A stretch of DNA of 64,000 nucleotides, taken from contig NZ_CP012334.1 of the NCBI RefSeq assembly GCF_001704295.1, positions 4,662,084-4,726,083 of the forward strand. The letters are read 5' to 3'. Below are positions 17,124 to 25,855 of this stretch, one piece after another. This DNA comes from Bordetella sp. H567 (lineage in GTDB: Bacteria; Pseudomonadota; Gammaproteobacteria; Burkholderiales; Burkholderiaceae_B). Every line of letters starts with the position of its first letter. Position 1 is the first letter of the stretch. The translations under genes were made by a program, and so were the position numbers. The notes under the pieces were generated by a model, which was not told the DNA's origin, did no database searches, and saw only the letters and a program-made list of their open reading frames with translations.

Positions 17124-18098
17124 TCATGCATCCAGGCTGATGTGCTGCGCCTTGGCCACCTTGGACCACCGGTCGAAATCCTTGCTGACGTAGGCCGCGA
17201 ATTGCGCGGGCGACATCGGCATGGGGATGATGGCTTCGGTGTCGAGCTGCTTGGTCAGCGCCGGGTCCTTCAGGACTTTATTCAGCGCGGTATTCAGGGT
17301 TTGGACGATACCCGAATCCATGCCCGCCGGTCCCGACACGCCGTACCACTGCAGGACGTCGTCGAAGCCTTCCAGGCCCAGTTCCTTGAACGTCGGGATG
17401 TCCGGGAAAGCGGCATTGCGCTGGTCGCCCGTCAGCGCGATGCCGCGCACGGTGCCCGAACGCAGATGCGGGACGGCGGCGGCCAGGCCGGGGAACACCG
17501 CCTGCGTCTGCTGGCCGAGCAGGTCGGTGAACGCCGGCGCGATGCCCTTGTAGGCGATGTGCACCATCTTCGTGCCCAGTTGCTGCTGCAGCAACTCCAT
17601 CAGCAGGTGCGTCAGCGAGCCGGCGCCGGCCGACGCATAGTTCATATTGCTGTGCGCCTTGGCGTACGCCACGAATTCCTTCAGGTTGTGGATCGGCAGC
17701 TGGGCATTGACGGCCAGCACGTTGGGCGTGCCGCCGATCATCCCGACCGCCGTGAAGTCCTTGATGGGGTCGTAGGGCACCTTGCGCGTGGCCGGGGCCG
17801 TGCCCAGGGTAGCGACATAGCCCTGCATCAGCGTGTAGCCGTCGGGCTTGGCGCGCATGGTCTTCTGGCAGGCGATGACCCCGCCGCCGCCGCTCTGGTT
17901 TTCCACCACGAAATTGCCATCCAATTCCTTGCCCCAGGCGCTGGTCGTCGCGCGCCCCACGTAGTCGCTGCCGCCGCCAGGTGCCACCGGAACGATATAG
18001 GTAATGGGGTGGTCGGGGTACTTGGACGCGGCGAAGGACATGTAGGGCAGGCTCAGGGCGGTGGTGCCGGCGCCAAGCAGGAATGAACGACGATTCAA
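17124..18098 (-). CDS. Bug/TctC-family periplasmic solute receptor (TTG start)
   Basis: A 324-residue Bug receptor. I read the start as TTG at 18098, because AAAGGAGACATACC lies just upstream on the minus strand and the residues that follow (NRRSFLLGAGTTALSLPYMSFAA) form a good signal sequence; the only upstream ATG (18185) would put 29 Arg/Cys-containing residues ahead of it and overlap the GntR gene. Family motifs are YPDHPITYIVPVAPGGGSDYVGR, ENQSGGGGVIACQ and PYDPIKDFTAVGM. It lies 83 bp after the GntR regulator and 59 bp before the MmgE/PrpD gene. Confidence 0.88.
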   Translation of the reverse strand: MNRRSFLLGAGTTALSLPYMSFAASKYPDHPITYIVPVAPGGGSDYVGRATTSAWGKELDGNFVVENQSGGGGVIACQKTMRAKPDGYTLMQGYVATLGTAPATRKVPYDPIKDFTAVGMIGGTPNVLAVNAQLPIHNLKEFVAYAKAHSNMNYASAGAGSLTHLLMELLQQQLGTKMVHIAYKGIAPAFTDLLGQQTQAVFPGLAAAVPHLRSGTVRGIALTGDQRNAAFPDIPTFKELGLEGFDDVLQWYGVSGPAGMDSGIVQTLNTALNKVLKDPALTKQLDTEAIIPMPMSPAQFAAYVSKDFDRWSKVAKAQHISLDA

Positions 18099-18181
18099 GG
18101 TATGTCTCCTTTGTTGTAGGTAGAAGTGCCCAAAGGGCTGGACGAAACTCGGTATCGCGCCGCAGGTAACCGCTCGGCCGC

Positions 18182-18880
18182 TCACATGGCGGACAGCCTG
18201 TCGTGCGCGTTGATGACGTGGTGGGCGAGCAGCTGCGCGCAGTGGTCGGCGTGCGCGATCGTGGTCGAATCACGCAGGGCCTTCACGATTTGCTTGTGCT
18301 CGGCGTTGGATTGTTCGCGATGCGTCTCGGACGACAGGTTCTTCAGGCGAGCCAGGTGCAGTTTCTGGATGACTTCGCGATAGGTCTTGGCGATCTCGCG
18401 ATTGCCGGCGCATTCGATGAACAGCCAATGGAAGCGCAGGTTCTCGCGGTAGTACGCCTGCGGATTGGCATCGCGTATCGCCGCATCCATCGCGTCGGTG
18501 CACGGTTCCAGCGCGTTCACCAGTGCCTCCCGGCGATCGGCGGGCAGCTGCGACGCCATGCGGCCGGCATGGCTGTCGAGCAAGGCGCGGAATTGATAGA
18601 GATCCCGCACTTCTTCATCGGACAACTCGCGCACATAGACGCCGGAGTGCTTGCGCGAGACGACCAGGCCCGAGCTTTCCAGCTCGCGCAGCGCTTCGCG
18701 TACCGGCACGCGGGACACCTTCAGCCGCTCCACCAGCTCGGACTCGCGCAGCGCCTGCCCCGGCTCGAATTCGCCGGCCAGGATCTGGTTGAGCAGTTGA
18801 TCCCGCACCAGCTTGCCCAGTGAGGTGTTCTTGATTTCCGCGAAGGCTTCCTGCGCGACCGGGGAAGAAAGCCAATCCAT
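18182..18880 (-). CDS. GntR-family (FCD) transcriptional regulator
   Basis: A 232-residue FadR/FCD-type GntR regulator. The winged helix covers residues ~20-85 (LLNQILAGEFEPGQALRESELVERLKVSRVPVREALRELESSGLV) and the all-helical FCD domain follows, with the usual metal-binding His and Asp residues (DLYQFRALLDSHAGRMA, FHWLF, EHKQIVKAL). ATG 18880 is preferred over 18928 because the longer start would run across the operator. It is first in the Bug/MmgE/dehydrogenase operon and probably represses it, released by the pathway acid. Confidence 0.9.
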   Translation of the reverse strand: MDWLSSPVAQEAFAEIKNTSLGKLVRDQLLNQILAGEFEPGQALRESELVERLKVSRVPVREALRELESSGLVVSRKHSGVYVRELSDEEVRDLYQFRALLDSHAGRMASQLPADRREALVNALEPCTDAMDAAIRDANPQAYYRENLRFHWLFIECAGNREIAKTYREVIQKLHLARLKNLSSETHREQSNAEHKQIVKALRDSTTIAHADHCAQLLAHHVINAHDRLSAM

Positions 18881-18900
18881 ATTCCTGCCTGACCATTGCC

Positions 18901-18930
18901 GTTTGTCTAATCGTATACGATTATACAAAC
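18901..18930. promoter_or_regulatory. 30-bp inverted repeat, likely GntR operator
   Basis: The core TAATCGTATACGATTA (18908-18923) is a perfect palindrome, and it extends to GTTTGT/ACAAAC on either side with only one mismatched pair in 30 bp. It lies 20 bp upstream of the GntR start and about 130 bp upstream of the divergent chemoreceptor gene. FCD-type regulators bind short AT-centred palindromes with a GTATAC-like core, so autoregulation is likely; control of the chemoreceptor is possible. Confidence 0.8.
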
Positions 18931-19056
18931 GTTGTTTCAGGGACGCATCAAACCGACCCCGACACAGGGAAAATTCGATATTTTCTGCGACAAGTATTCA
19001 CAAAGTGACTTAAAACCGCTTCAATCGCGGATTGTGCGTTTCGCCCTTTCCAGGAC

Positions 19057-20595
19057 ATGCCCATGCGAGACATCGCCTTCCTGCTCGAAGCTTCTTATCG
19101 CCGCGTCGACCGCGCCATGCTGCCCCTGCTGTGGGCGCTGCTCCTCATCGCGCTGTGCCTCGCCCCCCAGTACGGCCGCTGGACCTCGGCGCTGGCCGTG
19201 GGCCTGCCGGCGGCGATCCTGCCTTCCCTGCTGATCGTGTGGTGGCCGTCGCGGCTGATCACGCGCCTGACGGTGGCGACCGCGCTGATGGTGTTCGCCG
19301 GACTGCATATCCATTTGATGTCCGGCCTGATCGAGATGCACTTCGGCATCTTCGTGCTGCTGTCCCTGTTGCTGGCCTATCGCGACTGGCGGCCCATCGC
19401 CTGTGCGGCCGCGGTGATCGCCATTCACCATGTTTCCTTCAACTTCCTCCAGCAATGGGGTTACGCGGTTTCCTGTTTCACCAAGCCGGGCCTGGGCGTC
19501 GTCGCGCTGCACGCCGCCTACGTCGTGGTGCAGGCAGGCGCGCTGGGCTGGCTGGCCTGGCGCATGGAAAAGGACGCGGTAACCGCGGAGGAGCTGGCCC
19601 GCCTGAGCGCGCACCTGGGCCGCGAGGCCGGCGCCCTCGACCTGCGCTTCGGCCGGCTGGACATGAACAGTGAACTGGCCGGCGCCTTCAAGAGCACCAT
19701 GGATGCGGTGCATCGCACGATGAGCCATGTGCGCGTCGGCGTCCTGGCCATGTCGGGCGCCTCGCGCGAACTGATGCAGGGCAACGGGCAGCTGGAGGAA
19801 CGCACGCGCATCCAGGCCGAGTCGCTGGAGCGAACGGTGGCGTCCATGCGGATGCTGGCCGACAACGTCCACAACAATGCGTCGAGCGCGGATACCGCCG
19901 CCCGGCTGGCCGTGGCGGCGCGCGCCGTGGCCGGCTCCGGCAGCCAGGCGGTCACGGAAGTGGCCGGCGTCATGGGGGAAATCCGCCAGGAAGCGCAAAA
20001 GATTTCCGAGATCACCGGGCTGATCGACAGCATTGCCTTCCAGACCAACATCCTGGCGCTGAACGCGGCCGTGGAAGCGGCGCGGGCTGGAGAAAGCGGC
20101 CGCGGCTTCGCCGTGGTGGCGTCCGAAGTGCGGGCGCTGGCCCAGCGCAGCGCGACCGCCGCCAAGGATATCCGCGGCCTGATCACGGCGTCCCTGGACA
20201 AGACCGACAACGGCGCCCGCAAGGCCGACGACGCGGCGGCGGTGATGGGCGAGATCGTCGACAGCGTCGAACGCGTGGCCACCATCGTCGGCGAAATCGG
20301 CCAAGCCAGCCAGACACAGCGCAGCGGCATCGACGAAGTGAACGCCGCGGTGGCGGAAATCGACGAGCTGACGCGGCAGAACGCGGCGCTGGTCACCGCG
20401 GCGGCGTCCGCATCCAAGACCCTGGAAGGCCAGGCCGCCGAATTGATGGACGCGATCGGCGCGTTCCGGCTTTACGATAGCGCGGAAGCCGCGCGGATCC
20501 ACGACGCGGCACACGGGCACAGGCCGGGCGATGACGATGAGTACGGGGACGAGCGTGGCATCGAAGCCGCGAACGCCCCATTGCTGACGGCCTGA
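19057..20595 (+). CDS. methyl-accepting chemotaxis protein with six-helix membrane sensor
   Basis: A 512-residue chemoreceptor. The first ~170 residues hold six predicted membrane helices and almost no periplasmic domain; histidines cluster in this part (H84, H86, H95, H124, H125, H152). A short HAMP-like linker follows and then a full signalling domain whose hairpin tip is intact ([24 protein letters not shown]), so it should couple to CheA/CheW. The absence of a large periplasmic domain suggests that it senses a membrane-level cue or a metal/haem-bound ligand; that is inference. It is divergent from the GntR operon and shares the intergenic operator region. Confidence 0.92.
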   Translation: MPMRDIAFLLEASYRRVDRAMLPLLWALLLIALCLAPQYGRWTSALAVGLPAAILPSLLIVWWPSRLITRLTVATALMVFAGLHIHLMSGLIEMHFGIFVLLSLLLAYRDWRPIACAAAVIAIHHVSFNFLQQWGYAVSCFTKPGLGVVALHAAYVVVQAGALGWLAWRMEKDAVTAEELARLSAHLGREAGALDLRFGRLDMNSELAGAFKSTMDAVHRTMSHVRVGVLAMSGASRELMQGNGQLEERTRIQAESLERTVASMRMLADNVHNNASSADTAARLAVAARAVAGSGSQAVTEVAGVMGEIRQEAQKISEITGLIDSIAFQTNILALNAAVEAARAGESGRGFAVVASEVRALAQRSATAAKDIRGLITASLDKTDNGARKADDAAAVMGEIVDSVERVATIVGEIGQASQTQRSGIDEVNAAVAEIDELTRQNAALVTAAASASKTLEGQAAELMDAIGAFRLYDSAEAARIHDAAHGHRPGDDDEYGDERGIEAANAPLLTA

Positions 20596-20685
20596 GCTGA
20601 ACGACGGCCCCCCGCATCGGGGCAGCCTGGTGCGGCGTATCCCAGGACCGCATCGACGCTGCCCGGATGGCCGGGCGGCGCCGCG

Positions 20686-21102
20686 TCACGCCGCGATGGG
20701 CTCGTATTCCTCGCTGCCCTGGCGCGCGGCATCCGATACGCCCAGGCGGAAGACACGCAACCGGTGTCCGTCCGGATCCAGGACCACGAAGGTGCGGCCG
20801 AAGTCCATGTCCGTGGGCGGCTGCACGACGGCCAGCCCGCGGGCTTTCCAATCGGCGTAGAGGGCATGCAAGGTGTCGTCATCGGCGACCGGGATGCCTA
20901 GTTCGCTGCCGCCGCCGCGCGTGATGACCATGGGTTCCGCATCGCGCCGGGACCAGAGCCCCAGCCGGATGCCGGACGACAGCGCGAACAGCGCGAAAGT
21001 CGGGCAAATCTCCACCGGCTTGCAGTCGAACAGCGATGAATAGAACGCCGCGCTGGCGACGGGGTTCTCGACGAAAAGCAAAACGTAGTTGGGATGTTGC
21101 AT
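20686..21102 (-). CDS. VOC-family (glyoxalase/bleomycin-resistance-like) protein
   Basis: A 138-residue protein with two beta-alpha-beta-beta-beta units typical of the VOC superfamily: NYVLLFVENPVASAAFYSSLF in the first half and GRTFVVLDPDGHRLRVFRLG at the end. Some members isomerise or cleave small molecules; others bind antibiotics. GAGGAAAG precedes the ATG at 21102. It lies 145 bp downstream of a WYL regulator on the same strand, a common pairing in which the regulator controls the VOC gene. Confidence 0.85.
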   Translation of the reverse strand: MQHPNYVLLFVENPVASAAFYSSLFDCKPVEICPTFALFALSSGIRLGLWSRRDAEPMVITRGGGSELGIPVADDDTLHALYADWKARGLAVVQPPTDMDFGRTFVVLDPDGHRLRVFRLGVSDAARQGSEEYEPIAA

Positions 21103-21247
21103 GGTGCTTTCCTCTTTTTCATCGGCCGGATGACCGCACACGGCGCCCGGGCTTCCGGGCACGGTGCGATAGGCTATCCAGCCATACTGTCAGAATTTGT
21201 CAGCAGCGTGGCCGGTGTCCCGACCAGGGCTACGATTCAACAGGCCG

Positions 21248-21937
21248 TCATTCCGGCCTCGCGGCTGACATCAGCTCGCGCCAGGTCTTCAGCAGCGACT
21301 GCCGCCGTTGCGGATAGCGGTCGCCGGGCGCGGCCAGGGCCACGATGCGGTCGGTGCGAAAGTGGCGGAAGCCCTGGCGCAGTTCGCACCATGCCGCCAC
21401 GATGCGCACCCGGTCGAAAAAACCCAGGGCAAAGGGCCAGATGACGCGGGCCGTTTCGGCCGCGTGCTCGTCGCGGTATTCGATGCGCAGCTTGCGCTCC
21501 CTGCGTATGGAGTCGCGGATCAGCGCAACGTCGGCGGTATCCGGCACCTGTTCGCCCGGCACCACGAACAGCGCGCCGTCGTCGAACTCGTGCCGCAATT
21601 CCGACGGCAGCACCGCCGCGATCTTCGCCAGCGCATTGCGCGCCGCCTGGCCCAATTGGCTGTCCGCGTGTTCCGCCACCCAGCGCGATCCCAGCACCAG
21701 CGCCTGGATTTCTTCTTCGGAGAACATCAGCGGCGGCAGCAGGAAGCCCGGCCGCAGCACATAACCGAGGCCGGCCTCTCCTTCGATATGCGCGCCCTGC
21801 GCCTGCAGCACGGCAATGTCCCGATACAGGGTACGCAGGCTGATACCCAATTGGCCGGCCAGCTGCGCGCCGCTCACCGGATAGCGGTGGCTGCGCAGGA
21901 GTTGCAGCAGGTCGAGCAGCCGTTGGGCGCGTGACAT
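21248..21937 (-). CDS. YafY-type HTH-WYL transcriptional regulator
   Basis: A 229-residue regulator: an HTH_11-type DeoR-like winged helix at the N-terminus (RLLDLLQLLRSHRYPVSGAQLAGQLGISLRTLYRDI), a linker with LRPGFLLPPLMFSEEEIQAL, and a C-terminal WYL-type ligand domain with LRIEYRD and VIWPFALGFF. Members respond to small molecules or nucleic acids. Its most likely target is the VOC gene downstream. No operator was located by eye. Confidence 0.88.
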   Translation of the reverse strand: MSRAQRLLDLLQLLRSHRYPVSGAQLAGQLGISLRTLYRDIAVLQAQGAHIEGEAGLGYVLRPGFLLPPLMFSEEEIQALVLGSRWVAEHADSQLGQAARNALAKIAAVLPSELRHEFDDGALFVVPGEQVPDTADVALIRDSIRRERKLRIEYRDEHAAETARVIWPFALGFFDRVRIVAAWCELRQGFRHFRTDRIVALAAPGDRYPQRRQSLLKTWRELMSAARPE

Positions 21938-22061
21938 GGAGGCGTGGGCGGGATGGCGCCGTGATCATTGGACAGCATTATGCCGCCCGCCGGCCCGCCC
22001 GGACTGCCAATTTCCACGCAATTCCTGCCCAAAAGTCCGAAGGCGCGGTCTCGCGCCGGGC

Positions 22062-22694
22062 CTAGGTCGCCCGCGGCAAGGCGTACGCCCAGGGTCGCGC
22101 GTCCCTGTCCTGGTTGCGGAAGGCGTCGATGTCCTGGCGCATGGTCAGCGTCAGGTCAATCTCGTCCAGGCCGCCCAGCAGCATCGCGCGCAGGCGCGCG
22201 GGCGACGTGAACGTGAACACCTCCCCGCGCGAGGTCGTGACGGTGTTCCCCTCCAGGTCGACATCGATCGACGCGTCCGCCCCCCGCGCCATCGCGTCCT
22301 GCGCCATGGCCTGCACCGTGGCTTCCGGCAGGATCACCGGCACCATGCCGTTGCGGAAACAATTGCCGTAGAAGATATCGCCGAACGACGGCGCGATGAT
22401 CACGCGAAAGCCCCATTGCCGCAGCGCCTTGGGCGCGCCTTCGCGCGAGGAGCCGCAGCCGAAGTTGCGGCCCGCCACCAGGATGGTGGCCTGGCCCCAG
22501 GGCTCGCGGTTCAGGATGAAATCCGGGTTCGACGTGCCGTCCGGCCGGGTCTTCCATTCGGCGAACAGGCCTTCCTTCAGGACGCCGGGCACGTGCGAGC
22601 GCGGCAGGAAGCGCGACGGGATCATCTGGTCGGTGTCGATATTGATCTGCATCAGCGGCGCGGCATAGCCGCGGATGCGCGAGAACTTCTCCAT
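22062..22694 (-). CDS. leuD: 3-isopropylmalate dehydratase small subunit-like protein (LeuD paralogue)
   Basis: A 210-residue swivel-domain subunit of the aconitase family. The motif FGCGSSREGAPKALRQWGF corresponds to GCGSSREHAPWAL of typical LeuD; the usual His and Trp are Gly and Lys here, which argues for a changed substrate. Other segments are NIDTDQMIPSRFL, PSFGDIFYGNCFRNG and a C-terminal GLDEIDLTLTM. Its start lies one base after the leuC stop. The operon has a Bug receptor but no leuA or leuB, so a catabolic dicarboxylate hydratase (citraconate- or dimethylmaleate-like) is as likely as leucine biosynthesis. Confidence 0.85.
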   Translation of the reverse strand: MEKFSRIRGYAAPLMQINIDTDQMIPSRFLPRSHVPGVLKEGLFAEWKTRPDGTSNPDFILNREPWGQATILVAGRNFGCGSSREGAPKALRQWGFRVIIAPSFGDIFYGNCFRNGMVPVILPEATVQAMAQDAMARGADASIDVDLEGNTVTTSRGEVFTFTSPARLRAMLLGGLDEIDLTLTMRQDIDAFRNQDRDARPWAYALPRAT

Positions 22695-22695
22695 C

Positions 22696-24141
22696 CTAGC
22701 CTCCGCTCGACAGTTGACGCGCGTGCGTCATGCGGCCGGTCACCGCGGAGGCGGCCACCGTGGCCGGGCTGGCCAGGTGAGTGCGCGAGCCCAGCCCCTG
22801 GCGATTCTCGAAATTGCGGTTGGTCGTGCTCATGATGCGTTCGCCCTTGAAACGGTCCTTGCCCTGGGCGCACAGTCCACAGCCCGAATCGTGCCATTCG
22901 AAGCCGGCGTCCCGGAAAACACGGTCCAGGCCTTCGGCCTCGGCATCGCGCTTGACCTGGCTGCTGCCCGGCACGCAGATCGCCGTGACGCCCGGCGCCA
23001 CCTTGCGTCCCTTCAGGACGGCCGCGGCCTCGCGCAGATCGGACAGGCGGGCGTTGGTGCAGGAACCGATATAGGCGGCGTCGATGTGCACGTCCTGCGC
23101 CCGCGTGCCAGGTTCCAGGCCCTGATAGCGCAACGCGCGCTCGACCCAGGCCCGTTCGCCGGGATCGGCGTAATCGGCGGGGGACGGGATGCGGCCGCTG
23201 ATGGGGATCACGTGCTGCGGGCTGGTGCCCCAGCTGACCTGCGGCTCCAGCGTGGCGCAGTCGATGTCGACTTCCCGATCGAAGCGGGCGCCGTCGTCGC
23301 GGGCCAGCGCGCGCCAGTGCGCCTCTGCCTCGTCCCATTGCGCGCCCTGGGGCGCGAACTCGCGCCCATACAGATACTGGAAGGTGGCATCGTCCGGCGC
23401 CACGAAACCGTACTTGGCGGAAAACTCGATCGCCATATTGCACAGCGTCATGCGCGCCTCGATGGGCAGCGCCGCGATCGCCGGACCGGCGAACTGCACC
23501 GCGTGTCCGTTGCCGCCGTTGGCGCCCACGCGCGAAATCAGGTTCAGCACCATGTCCTTGGCGTACACGTGCGGCGGCAGTGTGCCGTGGAAATTCACGC
23601 GCATCGTCTTGGGCCGCGTCTGCATCAGCACCTGCGTGGCCAGCACGTGCTTGCACTCGGATGCGCCGATGCCCCAGGCCAGCACGCCCAGGCCGCCCAG
23701 CGTACAAGTATGGCTGTCCGGACAGACGACGGTCACGCCGGGCAGCGCGATGCCCAGCTCCGGCGCGACCACGTGCGCAATACCCTGCCGCGGGTCGTCG
23801 ACGTCGATGAAGTGCAGCCCGAGCTTGCGCGACAACAGGCGCGATTCGTCGATCAGCTGGGTACCGATGTCGTTCCAGCCCTTGCGCCTGCCGGCGCCGG
23901 GCTTGGTCTGCACCGCATGGTCGATCAGGCTGAATACCTGGCTGGGACTGGCGACGGCGCGCCCTTCCTGCTGCAGTTCGCGCATGGCCACCGTGCCCAT
24001 GGCTTCGTGCAGCATCAGGCGGTCGATCTGCAGCAGGTGTTCGCGCTCGTCGAATGCCTTGATGAAGTGCGCGTCCCAGATCTTGTCGAAATACGTGCGT
24101 GGCGGCGATGACGCCGGCTTGGAATGGACGGTTTCGGCCAT
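22696..24141 (-). CDS. leuC: 3-isopropylmalate dehydratase large subunit-like protein (LeuC paralogue)
   Basis: A 481-residue [4Fe-4S] hydratase subunit. Cluster cysteines are visible in IGSCTNARLSDLREAA and in SGCGLCAQGKDRF. The substrate loop reads VCPDSHTCTLGGLGVLAWGIG where typical LeuC has VCGDSHTxTHGAFGALAFGIG, another departure from the biosynthetic type. Start ATG 24141 follows AAGGAAAGG. It stereospecifically hydrates and dehydrates a C=C dicarboxylate in partnership with the small subunit. A Bug receptor precedes it by 97 bp in the same orientation. Confidence 0.88.
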   Translation of the reverse strand: MAETVHSKPASSPPRTYFDKIWDAHFIKAFDEREHLLQIDRLMLHEAMGTVAMRELQQEGRAVASPSQVFSLIDHAVQTKPGAGRRKGWNDIGTQLIDESRLLSRKLGLHFIDVDDPRQGIAHVVAPELGIALPGVTVVCPDSHTCTLGGLGVLAWGIGASECKHVLATQVLMQTRPKTMRVNFHGTLPPHVYAKDMVLNLISRVGANGGNGHAVQFAGPAIAALPIEARMTLCNMAIEFSAKYGFVAPDDATFQYLYGREFAPQGAQWDEAEAHWRALARDDGARFDREVDIDCATLEPQVSWGTSPQHVIPISGRIPSPADYADPGERAWVERALRYQGLEPGTRAQDVHIDAAYIGSCTNARLSDLREAAAVLKGRKVAPGVTAICVPGSSQVKRDAEAEGLDRVFRDAGFEWHDSGCGLCAQGKDRFKGERIMSTTNRNFENRQGLGSRTHLASPATVAASAVTGRMTHARQLSSGG

Positions 24142-24238
24142 GTTCCTTTCCTTGAGAGTATGCAAGCGGCGCACGGCCGCGAGGCGCGGTGCCGCTACCC
24201 CGGCCTTGCCGCCGGGGTGCGACCGCGCCAGCCCTGGC

Positions 24239-25240
24239 TCAGCCTTCCGCGGAGATATGGGCGGTTTCGATCACCTTCCGGTACTTGGCGATTTCGCTCT
24301 GGATGTACGCGGCGAACTGCTGCGGCGTACCGGGCATCGCTTCCGTACTGTTCTTGTCGAAGGCGGCGATCACGTCGGGCAAGGCCAGCGCCTTGTTGAC
24401 CTCCCGGTTCATGCGCGCCACCACATCGTCCGGCGTTTTGGCGGGCGCGAGCAGGCCGGCCCAGGTTGCCGACACGATGTCGTAGCCCTGTTCGCGCATC
24501 GTCGGTACGTCGGGCGCGAAGCGCGAGCGCTTTTCCGTCGCCATGCCCAGCACGACCAGCTTGCCCGCGCTGACCAGGTCGCGAAGATCCAGCCAGGTGC
24601 CGAACATCATGGTGGTGTGGCCGCCCAGCAAGTCCGTCAGCGCCGGGCCCTGGCCCTTGTAGGGAATATGCGTGATGTCCAGGCCGCCCATCTGCTGCTT
24701 CAGCATCTCGCCGGCCAGATGCGGCGTCGTGCCCACGCCGAAGGACCCGTAGCTGAGCTTGCCAGGATTGGCCAGGGCGGCCTTCTTCAGGTCCGCCAGG
24801 GTTTTCAGGCCGCTGCCGGGATACACGGCCAGCGCCTGGTCGGACGCGCCCATCATCGCCACGGGCCGCAGATCGTGCAGGCTGTCGTAGGGCAGGTGCT
24901 TGACCAGCACGCTGTTCACACAGAAGCTGCCGGCCACGCAGACGTACGAATATCCGTCCGGCGCCGATTTGGCCACGAAATCCACGCCGATCACCGTGCC
25001 GGCGCCCGGCTTGTTCTCGACGATGGCGGTCTGGCCGATACTCTGCCCCACCTTGGTGCCGATCAGGCGCGTCACGAAGTCCGTCGTTCCGCCCGGCGGA
25101 AAGGGAACGATCATGCGCAAGGGCTTGTCCGGCCAGTCGGCGGCGCGGGCCGTGCCCGCCACGCCGCTCATTGCGGCCAGGGCAGCGCCGCCCAGCAGCA
25201 TGCTGCGGCGGGTAAGGGAGGAATGGGCGATGGGCTGCAT
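24239..25240 (-). CDS. Bug/TctC-family periplasmic solute receptor
   Basis: A 333-residue Bug receptor with signal sequence (LTRRSMLLGGAALAAMSGVAGTARAAD). Motifs: PDKPLRMIVPFPPGGTTDFVTR, ENKPGAGTVIGVDF and LPYDSLHDLRPVAMM; C-terminal IAKYRKVIETAHI. It begins the LeuC/LeuD operon, so the ligand is probably a di- or tricarboxylate that the dehydratase acts upon. No transporter genes are in the operon. The 160 bp between it and the GNAT gene upstream hold no gene that I can see. Confidence 0.92.
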   Translation of the reverse strand: MQPIAHSSLTRRSMLLGGAALAAMSGVAGTARAADWPDKPLRMIVPFPPGGTTDFVTRLIGTKVGQSIGQTAIVENKPGAGTVIGVDFVAKSAPDGYSYVCVAGSFCVNSVLVKHLPYDSLHDLRPVAMMGASDQALAVYPGSGLKTLADLKKAALANPGKLSYGSFGVGTTPHLAGEMLKQQMGGLDITHIPYKGQGPALTDLLGGHTTMMFGTWLDLRDLVSAGKLVVLGMATEKRSRFAPDVPTMREQGYDIVSATWAGLLAPAKTPDDVVARMNREVNKALALPDVIAAFDKNSTEAMPGTPQQFAAYIQSEIAKYRKVIETAHISAEG

Positions 25241-25402
25241 GGCTGGGTCTCCGCGTTATGTGTCGCGCCCACGCAATGTCGGCGCGGCGCGCGTTCGAGG
25301 CGGGGCGCGTGCATGCTTGCCGGCGCGCACCCGCGAAAAACGTGGAGTATCGGGACTGCCCACTTCGTGGGCAAATTGGTTGGACCAATGGTGCGGTGCC
25401 CA

Positions 25403-25855
25403 TCATCCCCAGGCTTGTTCCCCTGTGTCGGGGATCAGCCGTTTGCCGTAGCTGATCACGTCGTCCTGGGTGAAGCCCAGCAGGCGATAGAAGTCCTGCA
25501 CCGCGACATTGTCGCCGCGTATCAGCAGGTTGATCTTGGGGCAGCCGGCCTCGATGAACCGTTGTTCGACCGCGTCCACCAGTGCCTTGCCGTAGCCGCG
25601 CTTGCGGCAGGCCGGATCGACGGACAGGTAATTGATCCATCCGCGATGGCCATCGTAGCCGGCCATGACGGATGCGACGATGCGGCCCTGGGCCGCGCCG
25701 ACCAGGAACCATTCCGGCTGCACGGTGAGCTTGCGCGCGATGTCCTTGCGCGGGTCGTTCCAGGGCCGCGTCAGGCCGCATGCCTGCCAAAGCTGGATGA
25801 CGGCGGCTTCATCGGACGCCTGGTAAGGCCGGATAGCGAGATCGGGGTGATGCAT
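25403..25855 (-). CDS. ypeA: GNAT-family N-acetyltransferase (YpeA-like)
   Basis: A 150-residue GNAT protein. The opening IRPYQASDEAAVIQLWQACGLTRPWNDP, the middle GYDGHRGWINYLSVDPACRKRGYGKAL (acetyl-CoA loop RKRGYG) and CPKINLLIRGDN closely resemble E. coli YpeA. It should transfer an acetyl group from acetyl-CoA to an unidentified amine. AAGGAGCGCAAG supports ATG 25855 over the Arg-rich upstream extension. It is preceded by a terminator-like hairpin. Confidence 0.88.
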   Translation of the reverse strand: MHHPDLAIRPYQASDEAAVIQLWQACGLTRPWNDPRKDIARKLTVQPEWFLVGAAQGRIVASVMAGYDGHRGWINYLSVDPACRKRGYGKALVDAVEQRFIEAGCPKINLLIRGDNVAVQDFYRLLGFTQDDVISYGKRLIPDTGEQAWG

